Shown: positions 1 through 9,023 of the stretch, piece after piece
Layout: every line of letters begins with the position of its first letter
Numbering within the stretch: the stretch's first letter is position 1
Notes under the pieces: generated by a model
Told to the model about the DNA's origin: nothing
The model's database searches: none
The model's input: the letters and a program-made list of their open reading frames with translations, nothing else
Program-made: the position numbers and the translations under genes
Assembly (NCBI GenBank): GCA_020072585.1
Contig: JAIQGL010000029.1
Span: 62,001 to 126,000 of the forward strand
Direction of reading: 5' to 3'
Length of the DNA stretch: 64,000 bases
DNA from: Terriglobia bacterium
Lineage (GTDB): Bacteria > Acidobacteriota > Terriglobia > Terriglobales > Acidobacteriaceae

Positions 1-1
1 T

Positions 2-838
2 GTGCAAACCGTGTCCGACGAGCAGGGCATCGCCGAGCGCTATGACTGGGTGATTGACTTCTCGCGCTACCCGATTGGCGGCAGAGTGCAGCTGGTCAAT
101 GTGCTCGAACACCAGGACGGCAAGAAACCCAGCAATAAACTCACGGTTGCCGACGCGCTAGCCGGCAAGTCCAACGATCCCTGCGTGGGAGCGATGCTGG
201 AGTTCCGCATCGTGCGCAACCCGGCCCAGCCGGACGTTAGCCAGGTGCCCGCGACGCTGATCCCCAACCCCGACCTGTCAAACATCCCCGTAGCCCGTAC
301 GCGGGTCTTTGAGTTCAACAGCGGAGCTAACCAGAACCTGTCGAACCCGGATACCTGCTACATCACCGGCGCCGGCGGCCAGTCCGGGCCGTGGGGCGTA
401 AAGACAGACCAGACCGGGGACACGCTGGATGCGTGCTTCGGCCGCATCTCGGCGTTGCCGCAATATGGCACGCGCGAGATCTGGGAACTGCGCAACGGTG
501 GCGGCGGCTGGGACCATCCCATCCACATCCACTTTGAAGAAGGCCAGATCCTGGCCCGCAACGGCAGCGCCAGCAACGTGCCGGCGTGGGAAAAGGGCCG
601 CAAGGACGTGTATCGCTTGCGTCCAAGCGGCAGCGTGACCATCACCATGCAGTTCCGCGATTGGGGCGGCATGTACATGGAGCACTGCCATAACACGGTG
701 CACGAGGACAACGCCATGCTGGTGCGCTGGGAGACCAAGGGCCTGGGAGCTCCGTTCCTGTCTCCGCTCCCGACTCCAGTCCCCACACCGCAGGGCGTGC
801 ACTTCATCCCGCCGGATGAAATTCTTCCGACGGCCTGA
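2..838 (+). CDS. Multicopper oxidase, C-terminal part (cut by window edge)
   Basis: The frame is open from the first bases, so the N-terminus lies outside the window. The visible 278 residues are the last cupredoxin domain of a multicopper oxidase, which oxidises a substrate at a type 1 copper and reduces oxygen at a trinuclear centre. Two copper-binding segments are visible: HPIHIHFEEGQ near residue 173 and HCHNTVHEDNAM near residue 229. The second carries the Cys, His and Met pattern of a type 1 site. A proline-rich tail ends the protein. The next gene is an SCO-type copper chaperone-like protein, so the context is copper and respiration. The substrate cannot be told from this fragment. Confidence 0.85.
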   Translation: MQTVSDEQGIAERYDWVIDFSRYPIGGRVQLVNVLEHQDGKKPSNKLTVADALAGKSNDPCVGAMLEFRIVRNPAQPDVSQVPATLIPNPDLSNIPVARTRVFEFNSGANQNLSNPDTCYITGAGGQSGPWGVKTDQTGDTLDACFGRISALPQYGTREIWELRNGGGGWDHPIHIHFEEGQILARNGSASNVPAWEKGRKDVYRLRPSGSVTITMQFRDWGGMYMEHCHNTVHEDNAMLVRWETKGLGAPFLSPLPTPVPTPQGVHFIPPDEILPTA

Positions 839-979
839 GCCGCTAGCGGCGTTATAAGAAGGTCGGCTGGCCACCCGCGTCCTGCCCATTCACGCTCAGA
901 GCGAGAGTATGAATGGGCGGCGCGGGGGTCTCGCCGAACTTGTTTCCGAATCCGAATGAACCTTGAAAGGAGCAGTACC

Positions 980-1963
980 ATGCGACCGAAGAGTTGGGCA
1001 AGCCTTGCCGGCGTGGCCGCCGTGATCCTTGCGGCTACGTTTTTTATGTATGTTGGCTCCGCCCCGGCGGCTGCTTATGAATCCCGCTGGGGAGCCAATT
1101 ATTTTCCCAACGTTGAGCTGACCGACCAGCACGGCAACAAACTTCATTTTTATGACGATCTGCTCAAGGGCAAGATCGTGGTCGTTGAACAATTCTATAC
1201 ACACTGCATCGATATCTGTCCGCTGGAAACCGCGCGCCTGGCCCAGGTGCAGAAGATGCTCGGCGACCGCGTGGGCAAAGACATCTTTTTTTATTCCATC
1301 AGCATTGATCCCAAGCGAGACACTCCACAAGCAATGAAAGAATATGCGGAGACGTATCACGCCGGCCCGGGCTGGCTTTTTCTCACCGGCAAGAAGGAAG
1401 ACATTGACGCAATCAACAAAAAGCTTGGCTTTCAAGACCCGCGGCCGGGTGACCGCGATGGCCATTCGGCTCATCTGCTGCTCGGCAATGAGGCCACCGG
1501 GCAGTGGCTGCGCAACAACGCCCTGGACAACCCGCGCTTCCTGGCCATCATGATCGGCGACTGGATGACCAGCTGGACCAGTGCCAAGCCCATGACCTCC
1601 AACCAGAGCTATGCCGACGCGCCCGCGATCAAATACGACGACCATGGCAAGTATATTTTCTTTACCCAATGCGCTGCCTGCCACACCATCGGCGGGGGCG
1701 AATCCATCGGACCGGATTTGCGCGGCCTGACCAAGATCCGCGATCCCCAGTGGCTCAGGAAAATCGTCCAGGTGCCGGAGGAGTTGCTGGACCAAGGCGA
1801 TCCGTTGGCCAACGCTCTGCTCAAGAAGTATAAGAACGTGCGCATGCCCAATCTGCATTTCGATGCTGCGACCACCGATCTGTTGATCGGGTATATGGAG
1901 AGGCAGTCCGCTGCCGTCGCCGCGAAGGATGCAGGATCAACCAGAGAGGAGCAACTGAGATGA
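980..1963 (+). CDS. SCO1/SenC-type protein fused to a cytochrome c domain
   Basis: The protein starts with a membrane anchor or signal peptide (about residues 5-28). A thioredoxin-like SCO domain follows, with the copper-binding CIDIC motif and a downstream His in GHSAH. A mono-haem cytochrome c domain with CAACHTIGGG and the GPDLRGL context completes it. SCO proteins deliver copper to, or act as thiol-disulfide partners of, cytochrome oxidase Cu-A centres. The attached haem suggests redox coupling, which is inference. I chose ATG 980 because GAAAGGAG lies about 7 bases before it; an in-frame ATG at 956 has no such site. It probably belongs with the multicopper oxidase upstream. Confidence 0.85.
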   Translation: MRPKSWASLAGVAAVILAATFFMYVGSAPAAAYESRWGANYFPNVELTDQHGNKLHFYDDLLKGKIVVVEQFYTHCIDICPLETARLAQVQKMLGDRVGKDIFFYSISIDPKRDTPQAMKEYAETYHAGPGWLFLTGKKEDIDAINKKLGFQDPRPGDRDGHSAHLLLGNEATGQWLRNNALDNPRFLAIMIGDWMTSWTSAKPMTSNQSYADAPAIKYDDHGKYIFFTQCAACHTIGGGESIGPDLRGLTKIRDPQWLRKIVQVPEELLDQGDPLANALLKKYKNVRMPNLHFDAATTDLLIGYMERQSAAVAAKDAGSTREEQLR

Positions 1964-2159
1964 CTTGTGACCGCTCTGCCAGGGAGAGTGCGGAGCCGTC
2001 AGGATCAGGCGGATAGTCCATGGCCTTTGTCCGTGCTGTGAACCTGTTTCCGTGCATTGAGTCGCGATCACGGAGAGATATCGTGGTGCTGTGTTTCAGA
2101 AAGCAGCAACGAGTTTGGAAGCCCCCGCTCCCCTTGGCAAAACGCGTCTGTAAGCATTC

Positions 2160-2633
2160 TTATTTCACGAACCAGTATTCCGATTGAGCGCTGGGTTTGC
2201 TATCCAGGGATTGATGTTTGATGAATACATGCAGTTCAGAGCGCCCAGCGCGCTCTTCTACATGCACCCACATTTGGTCTTGATAGCCGCCAGTTGGAAC
2301 GTTGCCCTGTAACCATTTTTGTCCCTTCCATGGACGATATACCGCATTCACGGCCGGTCGTCCGTAAAACTTCCCAGTCGACTGTCTGACCCAGACCCGC
2401 ATGGTGTAGTGAATGCTTGTGCCTGTTTGCTCGCCGTTGAGCACCTGGTCTCCGCAACCACCAAGCATCTTGACGTCAATGTAAGAGGGCTCGCCATTGT
2501 TGTTGAGATTGTGCCAGCGGCCTTCTTCCCTGATTCCCGCGCACTGAGTCAATGCGATTCGCGGGAAAATGAGGAGGGTCGCTACGGCTACGATTTGAAC
2601 AATACGGCGGAATAGGGCGGGAACTGCGGTCAT
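2160..2633 (-). CDS. Small secreted protein of unknown function
   Basis: This 157-residue protein has a clear signal peptide: Arg-Arg near residue 9, a hydrophobic stretch, then cleavage probably near residue 30 after ALTQ. The mature part has two conserved-looking cysteines (QCAG and GGCGDQ), which could form a disulfide, and many Trp and Tyr residues, as in small beta-sheet exported proteins. AGGAGG stands just before the ATG, so the start is well supported. I do not recognise a family. It is transcribed toward the SCO gene. Confidence 0.6.
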   Translation of the reverse strand: MTAVPALFRRIVQIVAVATLLIFPRIALTQCAGIREEGRWHNLNNNGEPSYIDVKMLGGCGDQVLNGEQTGTSIHYTMRVWVRQSTGKFYGRPAVNAVYRPWKGQKWLQGNVPTGGYQDQMWVHVEERAGRSELHVFIKHQSLDSKPSAQSEYWFVK

Positions 2634-3307
2634 GATTGCCTCCTGGGTATGGGGATTGCGGCCACGAGAGCCGGTCTGGATGACACCTGTTTTTCATAGT
2701 GCGGCGCCAGCAGCAATCGTTTCAATGTTTCAGTGGCACGTCAGGATTCCATGTCACTATTTGTTGCTTAGTGGCAAAAACAGGCTCCTTTGGACTCCCG
2801 TCACTCAAAAAACTCCAAACGTATTTGAAACGCTTGAGCTTTTGGTTTCGTCGCGTTTGTCTCAGACATTTTGCGAAAGATGCCGTGGAAGGCACTGAAC
2901 TCCGCCTTGCTTTTGTCAGCAGTTTTTATTCTTAATTACAAACTCAATGCATATGTAGGTTAGCCGATATAACAAATGCGGCTCCTCCCCGGGTCTCAGC
3001 TAACAAGGCAACGAGAGAGCAATGAATTATGGAACAACCCGCAGAGCTAGAATGGGAAACCAAAAAAAATAAAACGGGATGAACAGAACTAAAATGGGAA
3101 TAAATAACTAAAACGGGAATCTTGAAAGAACTAAAATGGGAATAATAGTCAAATAGATATATTAAGATCACGACATAAGCAGAACGAAGTCTGGCCTGGG
3201 GAAAATTATGGCTATATAGAATACTCTTTGATGCTGAAAGTTGTGACTATGGTCTTGACACCATTGCATGGAACAATATTAAATGATCGCCCACGCCACC
3301 TAGGCTT
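2634..3307. other. Intergenic region, AT-rich, with IS-end-like repeats
   Basis: There is no convincing gene in this stretch. It separates a minus-strand secreted protein from the plus-strand Ast/Arg island. The right half becomes AT-rich and holds five short direct repeats (3047-3143). Open frames across it are short, and on the minus strand they simply translate the repeats. Confidence 0.6.
3047..3143 (+). repeat. Five direct copies of CTAAAAYGGGAAT-like motif
   Basis: Five copies of a 12-13 base motif (consensus CTAAAAYGGGAAT) begin near 3047, 3069, 3089, 3108 and 3131. The outer copies match less well. Spacing is about 19-23 bases, roughly two helical turns, so all copies face the same side of the DNA. 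Short multiple repeats of this sort mark the ends of some IS families, such as IS21-like elements, and are bound by the transposase. No transposase is adjacent, so this may be a relic end at the border of the following island. Another possible reading is a regulator-binding array. Confidence 0.6.
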
Positions 3308-3346
3308 GTGTTTAAGACCGAGCTAATTTTTTACCAAGATGGAACT

Positions 3347-5299
3347 ATGGTGCTCCAACTTTTAGGCGGGTTTCAGGAACATAGTCGCGAAATCGATAAT
3401 CTTCTGGTCAGCGGAGACTACGATGCAGCGCTGAACGAACTAGAAGCCCTTACGGATGTTCCCGATGATGACATCGCGCCTGAAGTGTACGGAGACTTCT
3501 GGCTAAGACGGGCTCTCTGTCTACTGCTGTTTAGGCCGCGCGCTGAGTGTGCCAGGCTGATCGCCCGTGATCGAGCCCAGTTAGATGTGAAGTCAAAAAA
3601 ACATTTCATGCTTGCGTGTGCGGCCATGGATGCTCTTGGCCGGGGCGACCCGATCCTCTTGCGAGCCGCGACCGAGCGGTTTAGCCAGGGACTTGACCAT
3701 TATCCTCAAAGTGCTTTACCCCGCCTTCTTGCCCGCCTTGAGGAGCAGATTCCAGCGGGCATGGTTGATCTCCAACTCCCATTGGACCATCACGACTACG
3801 GAGTTACATCCTACAGTCTATGGCGAATCGGCCTGACTGCAATGGTCAAGGGCTCGCACCAGGAGGCCCTCCAGTGCTTTCGAGAGTCAATGAAGCGGTA
3901 CGAACTTGGTCAAATGGATGCTGATGTCTTGTGGAGTTGGTTCGATGCAATTCTGGCCCTTCTAATGCTGGACCAACTTGCCGGCGCGGAGCAGCTGTAT
4001 GAGGAGTATTCGGACCGGGCTACTACTTCCCAGCCTCACTTTGAAACCGCGTCGAAAGAGATCATCAAGGCATATCGCCAGAGGGATGCTTCCTCCGTTC
4101 TTCGTGCCCAGGAGCTCATGGCCCACAAATGGAAGGAGTTCAAAGTTTCAGAATATCCGGCCATCTTCCGCGCATTTGAGTCGAAGATAACCGAGCTTGC
4201 GGAGCCGAAGTCCTCGATTGCCATTAGCTCAGGAGCAAAGCCTCAGCGCCGTCATGGACTATTAGTCTGCCGTCCCGCGGTGGAAGGAGATTTGGACCGG
4301 TTGATTGAGATAGCGCAGGAAGTCAACCTTGGCAGTACACGTCCCGATAAAAAGAGCATATTGGAGCAGATTGCAATATGTAAGAACACACTTACAGGTA
4401 GTATTTCGTGGGAGCAGGGCATCCTTTATCTTGTAACAGAGATTGTTTCGGACAATGGCTCCCGCGAGGTGGTGGGAAGTTGCAAACTTCAGAAAATGGC
4501 GGAGGGATGCTGGGCTAGGGTCACTCATCAGAGAGTGGCAAAGATGGTATCTGAAGGCCGCCGGCGCCGCGCGGAATATGATCAACTTGCCTATGACTCA
4601 TCCAAGATCAATGCCTTGGAGTTCAGCGGGAATGCAGTTCTTCAGGCATATCGCAACCAGGGCATTGGAACGTTTCACACGCAGGCCCGGCTTTTATTTT
4701 TACTGGCGCACACCGTCCCCGGCATCAAATATCTCTATGCGGACCTCCTGACTGATTCCATCGATAATGCCTTTCCGTTCTATGAAACCGTTGTGCGTCC
4801 TTTAATAGGCCGCGATATTGGCTACGATGCAGCAGACGATCTGAGGTACTTCGATACCCAGTTCTTTGAGTCGCTCCTCGGAAAAGTGGGTGACAGTGAT
4901 CCGCCTGTTCAGATTCCAATTCACACCTTGCCGCCTGACATCCGGCGGAACCTTGGCAAAGTCCGGGACCAGACGATCCCGGCAAAAAAAGTCTTGGAAA
5001 AGTATAAGTTCAGAGAAACCAGAAAGTTCGACCTGTTGGACGGCGGCCAGTACATGGAAATTCACCTCGACGAGTTGAAGAGATCCAATTTTGACCAGCG
5101 GCTGACCGCCAAAAGGTCAACTCATGCCGTTGCCCCGAACGAACAGAGTGTGGCGTTTTCTCCGGCCGACCGCTCACCCAGCGAGTTCTTCGCGGTACGC
5201 ACACAGGCGAAGATACGTGACCGCGATTTTCTGATACCAACCCAGCTCTACAGAGAACTTGAGATACAACACGACGAGATAGTCCGGGTCATTTCATGA
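3347..5299 (+). CDS. Helical-repeat protein with C-terminal AstA-like acyltransferase
   Basis: The first ~300 residues are helical and TPR-like. The second half resembles arginine N-succinyltransferase AstA, a GNAT-fold enzyme that transfers succinyl from succinyl-CoA to the arginine alpha-amine. It starts with an RPAVEGDLDRLIEIA stretch and carries VVGSCKLQ, FPFYETVV and LGKVRDQTIPAKKVLEK. It ends with FDLLDGGQYMEI, aligning closely to the AstA end as I remember it. AstA is normally about 340 residues and has no such N-terminal extension. I take ATG 3347 as start; GTG 3308 is possible, and neither has a strong ribosome site. It is the first gene of a six-gene island that ends with AstB. The substrate is unproven. 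Confidence 0.7.
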   Translation: MVLQLLGGFQEHSREIDNLLVSGDYDAALNELEALTDVPDDDIAPEVYGDFWLRRALCLLLFRPRAECARLIARDRAQLDVKSKKHFMLACAAMDALGRGDPILLRAATERFSQGLDHYPQSALPRLLARLEEQIPAGMVDLQLPLDHHDYGVTSYSLWRIGLTAMVKGSHQEALQCFRESMKRYELGQMDADVLWSWFDAILALLMLDQLAGAEQLYEEYSDRATTSQPHFETASKEIIKAYRQRDASSVLRAQELMAHKWKEFKVSEYPAIFRAFESKITELAEPKSSIAISSGAKPQRRHGLLVCRPAVEGDLDRLIEIAQEVNLGSTRPDKKSILEQIAICKNTLTGSISWEQGILYLVTEIVSDNGSREVVGSCKLQKMAEGCWARVTHQRVAKMVSEGRRRRAEYDQLAYDSSKINALEFSGNAVLQAYRNQGIGTFHTQARLLFLLAHTVPGIKYLYADLLTDSIDNAFPFYETVVRPLIGRDIGYDAADDLRYFDTQFFESLLGKVGDSDPPVQIPIHTLPPDIRRNLGKVRDQTIPAKKVLEKYKFRETRKFDLLDGGQYMEIHLDELKRSNFDQRLTAKRSTHAVAPNEQSVAFSPADRSPSEFFAVRTQAKIRDRDFLIPTQLYRELEIQHDEIVRVIS

Positions 5300-5348
5300 G
5301 CATGTATTTGCTCCATGTGTTTGCGCCAAAGCGGCGGAGGGTAGGATT

Positions 5349-6281
5349 TTGAGGGTCATTTTTATGGGTTTCCGGGGGTGGGGACTGCCGGCTCTTGAGG
5401 CGGCATGTGATCACCACGAAGTGGGCGCTATAGTTACGCATCCGGAAGATATCGAACCATACAATGTAGCCTTTTCAGAATCCGTTCAAGAGTTCGGCGC
5501 GAGCCGGGGTATCCGCACATTTGTGAGCAGAAACGCCCTTGAGGATCAGATACGGGCCACCGTAAAGGCCTGTAAGCCCGACATCATCCTGTCCTCCAAT
5601 TGGCGCCGTCGCATTGATCCGGACTTCCTGCGATTGGCCCGTTTCGGGGGGCTCAACGTACATCGATCTTTGTTGCCGAAATATGCCGGCTTCGCGCCCG
5701 TTAATTGGGCGGTTGACCGGGGCGAAAGCGTTACTGGCGTGACCTTGCACTCCATGGCTGATGGAATTGACGCTGGAGACATTGTTGGCCAGGAAAGTCT
5801 TGAGATAACTGGTGACGATACGGCCACAACGGTGTTTCATAAAATGACCCCCATTGTCCGTCGCCTTGTCAAACTTGCGTTAGATGAAATTGAATCAGGT
5901 ACTACGACTCGCATTGCACAGGACCCTAATCGCATAGAGTACTTCCCGAAACGGACCGAACGCGATCTGCGGATTAATTGGGAGCATAGTCGTGTGCGAG
6001 TGTTGAATTTGATACGCGCGCAATCTGACCCCTTTCCGCCTGCCATTACTTCATGGAATGGTAAAAAGATCTACATCAAGCGGGCCGTCCTGGCTGATCG
6101 CTGTTTTCGTGGAACGCCAGGCCGCATCGTTGAGATCAGTCCATCCGGGATTATTGTGCTTTGTGGAGAGAGTGATGGAACTGGCGGTCAGGGGCTGCTG
6201 GTAACGTCTGTGAGTAGCGATAATTTTGCCCCGGTAAATCCGAACCAGATAATAAGATCCACAACCGAGTACTTTGGGTAG
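5349..6281 (+). CDS. Formyltransferase of the Fmt/ArnA family
   Basis: This 310-residue protein has an N-terminal formyl transferase fold and an Fmt-like C-terminal domain (about residues 205-300). The catalytic Asn-His-Asp triad is complete: N103 and H105 in NVHRSLLPKY, and D141 in DGIDAGDI, with the same spacing as in methionyl-tRNA formyltransferase. Members use 10-formyl-THF to formylate an amine on Met-tRNA, UDP-sugars or amino acids. The neighbours are arginine-type genes, so an amino-acid-derived amine is a reasonable guess; this is inference. The start is TTG 5349, supported by GGAGG about 8 bases upstream. Confidence 0.8.
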   Translation: MRVIFMGFRGWGLPALEAACDHHEVGAIVTHPEDIEPYNVAFSESVQEFGASRGIRTFVSRNALEDQIRATVKACKPDIILSSNWRRRIDPDFLRLARFGGLNVHRSLLPKYAGFAPVNWAVDRGESVTGVTLHSMADGIDAGDIVGQESLEITGDDTATTVFHKMTPIVRRLVKLALDEIESGTTTRIAQDPNRIEYFPKRTERDLRINWEHSRVRVLNLIRAQSDPFPPAITSWNGKKIYIKRAVLADRCFRGTPGRIVEISPSGIIVLCGESDGTGGQGLLVTSVSSDNFAPVNPNQIIRSTTEYFG

Positions 6282-6288
6282 ATTAAAA

Positions 6289-7794
6289 ATGAAACAACTA
6301 TGGAAAAGCAGGTTTGTAGACGCTGTTGCGGATGAGACACTCCACTACACTGAAACCACTGAAATCGATAATCGCTTCACCCAGCACGACCTGTGGGGCA
6401 GTATTGTCCACGTGCTCATGCTCATCAAATGCCGGATCCTGGCAGAGGCCGATGGGCAGGCCATTCTCACGGTCCTCCTTGAGCTATTGGACGAGGAGCG
6501 CAAGAGCGGTATCCCCCTGGAAATAGAGCATGAAGATGTTCACCTCAATATTGAGGCCCGGGTGATCGCCAAACTAGGGTTGGAAATTGGCGGCCGGATG
6601 CATACGGCGCGATCAAGGAATGATCAGGTTGTTACAGATCTCAGACTGTATCTCCGTGAGCAACTGCTTGAAGCGTATGCCGGCACGGTAGATCTCATCC
6701 GTGAGATTCTGCAACGCGCAACCAAGGACAGCGAGGTTGTGATGGTGGGTTACACTCATTCCCAGGCAGCCCAGCCAATTACATTCGGCTTCTGGTTGTC
6801 TGCGTATGCCAGCATTCTGCTGCGTGATTGCACCCGCTTGCAATCGGCTTTCCGGGCAACAAATCGCTCTACTCTTGGGGCCTGCGCACTCGCTGGAACA
6901 TCATTCAACATCGACCGGCAATTCACCAGCGAGCTCCTCTCTTTCGACGGGTTGGTTGAACATGCCTTGGACGCTACCAGCAGCCGCGACTTCGCTATTG
7001 AGACAGCCTCAGCGCTTGCGTTTGTGATGGCAACGATATCACGGCTGGCTGAAGAGCTCGTCTGGTGGAGCTCCCTCGAATACAGTCTCCTTGATGTTGG
7101 TGATGCTTTCTCCACGGGCAGCTCCATCATGCCGCAAAAAAGAAATCCGGTTGTGGCGGAGCTCGCCAGAGGCCGGGCCACTGTCGTGTTCGGCGCCCTG
7201 ACTGAAATGCTGGCGCTGGTGAAGGCCCTGCCGCTCGGTTATAGCTGCGATCTCCAGCAGGACAAGCCGCCTCTTTGGAGAATATTTGACGTCACTTTGC
7301 CCACGCTTTCGATTATGCGGTCCCAGGTGAAAGCATTGAAGATCAACCGCGAGCGCACCACCAATGCTCTCTGGATGGGATTCACGACTGCAACAGAGCT
7401 AGCCAACGAAATTGTCAAGAGATATAACCTTGCATTCCGTGACGCGTATGCCGTGACCGGTGGTCTGGTCAAGGAGTTAGGTACACAGGGCCGGGATTTT
7501 CGCGACATTCCGGCCATGGAGCAATATTTACGGCAAGCCGGTTTTCACATCGCGGCGAAGGACATTGAGGAGATTGTCAGTCCGGAGAATGCGGTAAGAC
7601 GGCAGGTCAGCATCGGCAGCACAAATCCTGACTCGGTGCAAAAGATGATCGCGACGTTCGAACAAGAGCTTAGTGAACATTCCGCATTTGTCAGCGACCA
7701 GCGTGAACGAATACAAAACGCCATGGACAAATCTCTTCGTCTGGCACGGGAACATGCGCACGGGGAGCCGGTAAGCGAAGGAGCTCAATTATGA
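6289..7794 (+). CDS. argH: Argininosuccinate lyase
   Basis: It splits argininosuccinate into arginine and fumarate in the cytoplasm. The fumarase/aspartase signature GSSIMPQKRNP (about residues 277-287) carries the catalytic Ser loop, and HTARSRNDQV near residue 105 is the substrate-binding segment. The length of 501 residues is slightly above the usual 460-470. ATG 6289 is chosen because it follows the stop of the formyltransferase; an upstream TTG would overlap that gene. Its stop overlaps the argG start, so the two are translationally coupled. In this island it may act on a modified argininosuccinate, which is inference. Confidence 0.92.
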   Translation: MKQLWKSRFVDAVADETLHYTETTEIDNRFTQHDLWGSIVHVLMLIKCRILAEADGQAILTVLLELLDEERKSGIPLEIEHEDVHLNIEARVIAKLGLEIGGRMHTARSRNDQVVTDLRLYLREQLLEAYAGTVDLIREILQRATKDSEVVMVGYTHSQAAQPITFGFWLSAYASILLRDCTRLQSAFRATNRSTLGACALAGTSFNIDRQFTSELLSFDGLVEHALDATSSRDFAIETASALAFVMATISRLAEELVWWSSLEYSLLDVGDAFSTGSSIMPQKRNPVVAELARGRATVVFGALTEMLALVKALPLGYSCDLQQDKPPLWRIFDVTLPTLSIMRSQVKALKINRERTTNALWMGFTTATELANEIVKRYNLAFRDAYAVTGGLVKELGTQGRDFRDIPAMEQYLRQAGFHIAAKDIEEIVSPENAVRRQVSIGSTNPDSVQKMIATFEQELSEHSAFVSDQRERIQNAMDKSLRLAREHAHGEPVSEGAQL

Positions 7795-9023
7795 AGATAG
7801 TGCTTGCATACTCGGGTGGGCTGGATACTTCAGTGGCCCTCAGATGGCTTGCTGACACGTATAAGGCGCAAGTCATTGCCTTCTGTGCCGATATTGGGCA
7901 GAAAGAAGACCTAAAGGCGGTTGCGGAAAAGGCCCGTCGCACCGGGGCTTCACAAGTTTTTGTGGAAGATCTCCGCGAGTATTTTCTAACGGAATATGCC
8001 TTTAGATCTCTCGCTGCCGGCACCAGATATGAAGGCGATTACCTGCTTGCCGCTCCGCTTAGCCGGCCGTTGATTGCAGAAAGAGCGATCAAGATTGCTC
8101 TTGCCGAAGGCGCTGATGCGGTGGCCCACGGTGCAACAGGAAAAGGAAATGATCAGGTCCGTTTCTACTCGTCTTTTGTAGCGCTGGCGCCGGAATTGAA
8201 GGTCCTGGCCCCAGTGATTGATTGGGAGATGAAGTCGCGCGATGACGAGATCCAGTACGCCATCAAACACAACATTCCCATCTCCCAGAAGGAAGGACCT
8301 GACTATAGTATCGATACAAATATCTGGGGCAGCAGCATTGAATGTGGGCCGCTCGATGATCTGGCTCAAGCGCCACCGGAGGAGGTATATCAATTGACTC
8401 AGCCTCCGAACAAAACAGGTTTGCCTCCTGAAGAAGTCTCCATTGGTTTTAAGGCTGGGCGTCCAGTGTCACTCAATGGCCAGGAATTGCCTGCGGTGGC
8501 ATTAGTGACGCGTTTGAATGAACTGGCCAGCCGCCACGGTGTAGGACGAATCGACATTATTGAGAACCGGGTTGTTGGCATCAAGACGCGCGGTATTTAT
8601 GAATGTCCGGCCGGTACAGTGCTGCATCTTGCCCATCGCGAACTGGAAAAGGTTGTTTTAGATCGAGACACATTCCATTTGAAAACCACGCTTGGCGATC
8701 GCTATGCCACGTTGATTTATGATGGGCTCTGGTTCTCTCCCTTGCGGTTTGCGCTAGATCAGTTTGTTGATTACACCCAACGGAGGATCACCGGAACAAT
8801 AACAGTACAGCTAGCCAATGGGCAGGTAATTGTCCGGACGCGCCGGTCGCCATTTGCGCTATATTCAAACAGCCTGAGCACCTATGGGGCCGGAGACACG
8901 TTCAATCACGCAGCGGGCCGTGGTTTTGCCTATGTCAAAGGGCTTCCACTCCGTTTGTGGTTCCAGCAGCAGGAGTCAGAAAAAAATGTAGTAGAGCAAG
9001 GTGAATGGAAAAAAGCTATATAG
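7791..9023 (+). CDS. argG: Argininosuccinate synthase
   Basis: It joins citrulline and aspartate with ATP to give argininosuccinate. The N-terminal PP-loop AYSGGLDTSVALRW (residues 6-19) binds ATP, and HGATGKGNDQVRF (about residues 113-125) is the family citrulline/aspartate-binding signature. The 410-residue length is normal. The ATG overlaps the argH stop by four bases, and the downstream B3/B4 gene begins inside its last codons. The order argH-argG, flanked by Ast-type genes, is unusual; the genes are generally placed with argF, argB or argC. I cannot tell whether this is the only argG of the genome. Confidence 0.93.
   Translation: MKIVLAYSGGLDTSVALRWLADTYKAQVIAFCADIGQKEDLKAVAEKARRTGASQVFVEDLREYFLTEYAFRSLAAGTRYEGDYLLAAPLSRPLIAERAIKIALAEGADAVAHGATGKGNDQVRFYSSFVALAPELKVLAPVIDWEMKSRDDEIQYAIKHNIPISQKEGPDYSIDTNIWGSSIECGPLDDLAQAPPEEVYQLTQPPNKTGLPPEEVSIGFKAGRPVSLNGQELPAVALVTRLNELASRHGVGRIDIIENRVVGIKTRGIYECPAGTVLHLAHRELEKVVLDRDTFHLKTTLGDRYATLIYDGLWFSPLRFALDQFVDYTQRRITGTITVQLANGQVIVRTRRSPFALYSNSLSTYGAGDTFNHAAGRGFAYVKGLPLRLWFQQQESEKNVVEQGEWKKAI

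Noticed and set aside
896-1858. Minus-strand frame of 320 codons opposite the SCO fusion gene
   Set aside because: It lies wholly antisense to a gene with clear motifs and ribosome site.
2944-3171. Minus-strand frame of 75 codons across the repeats
   Set aside because: It merely translates the repeated motif (YSHFSS-type repeats) and has no ribosome site.
3308-3346. Alternative GTG start of the AstA-like gene
   Set aside because: No good ribosome site, and ATG 3347 is in frame; still possible.
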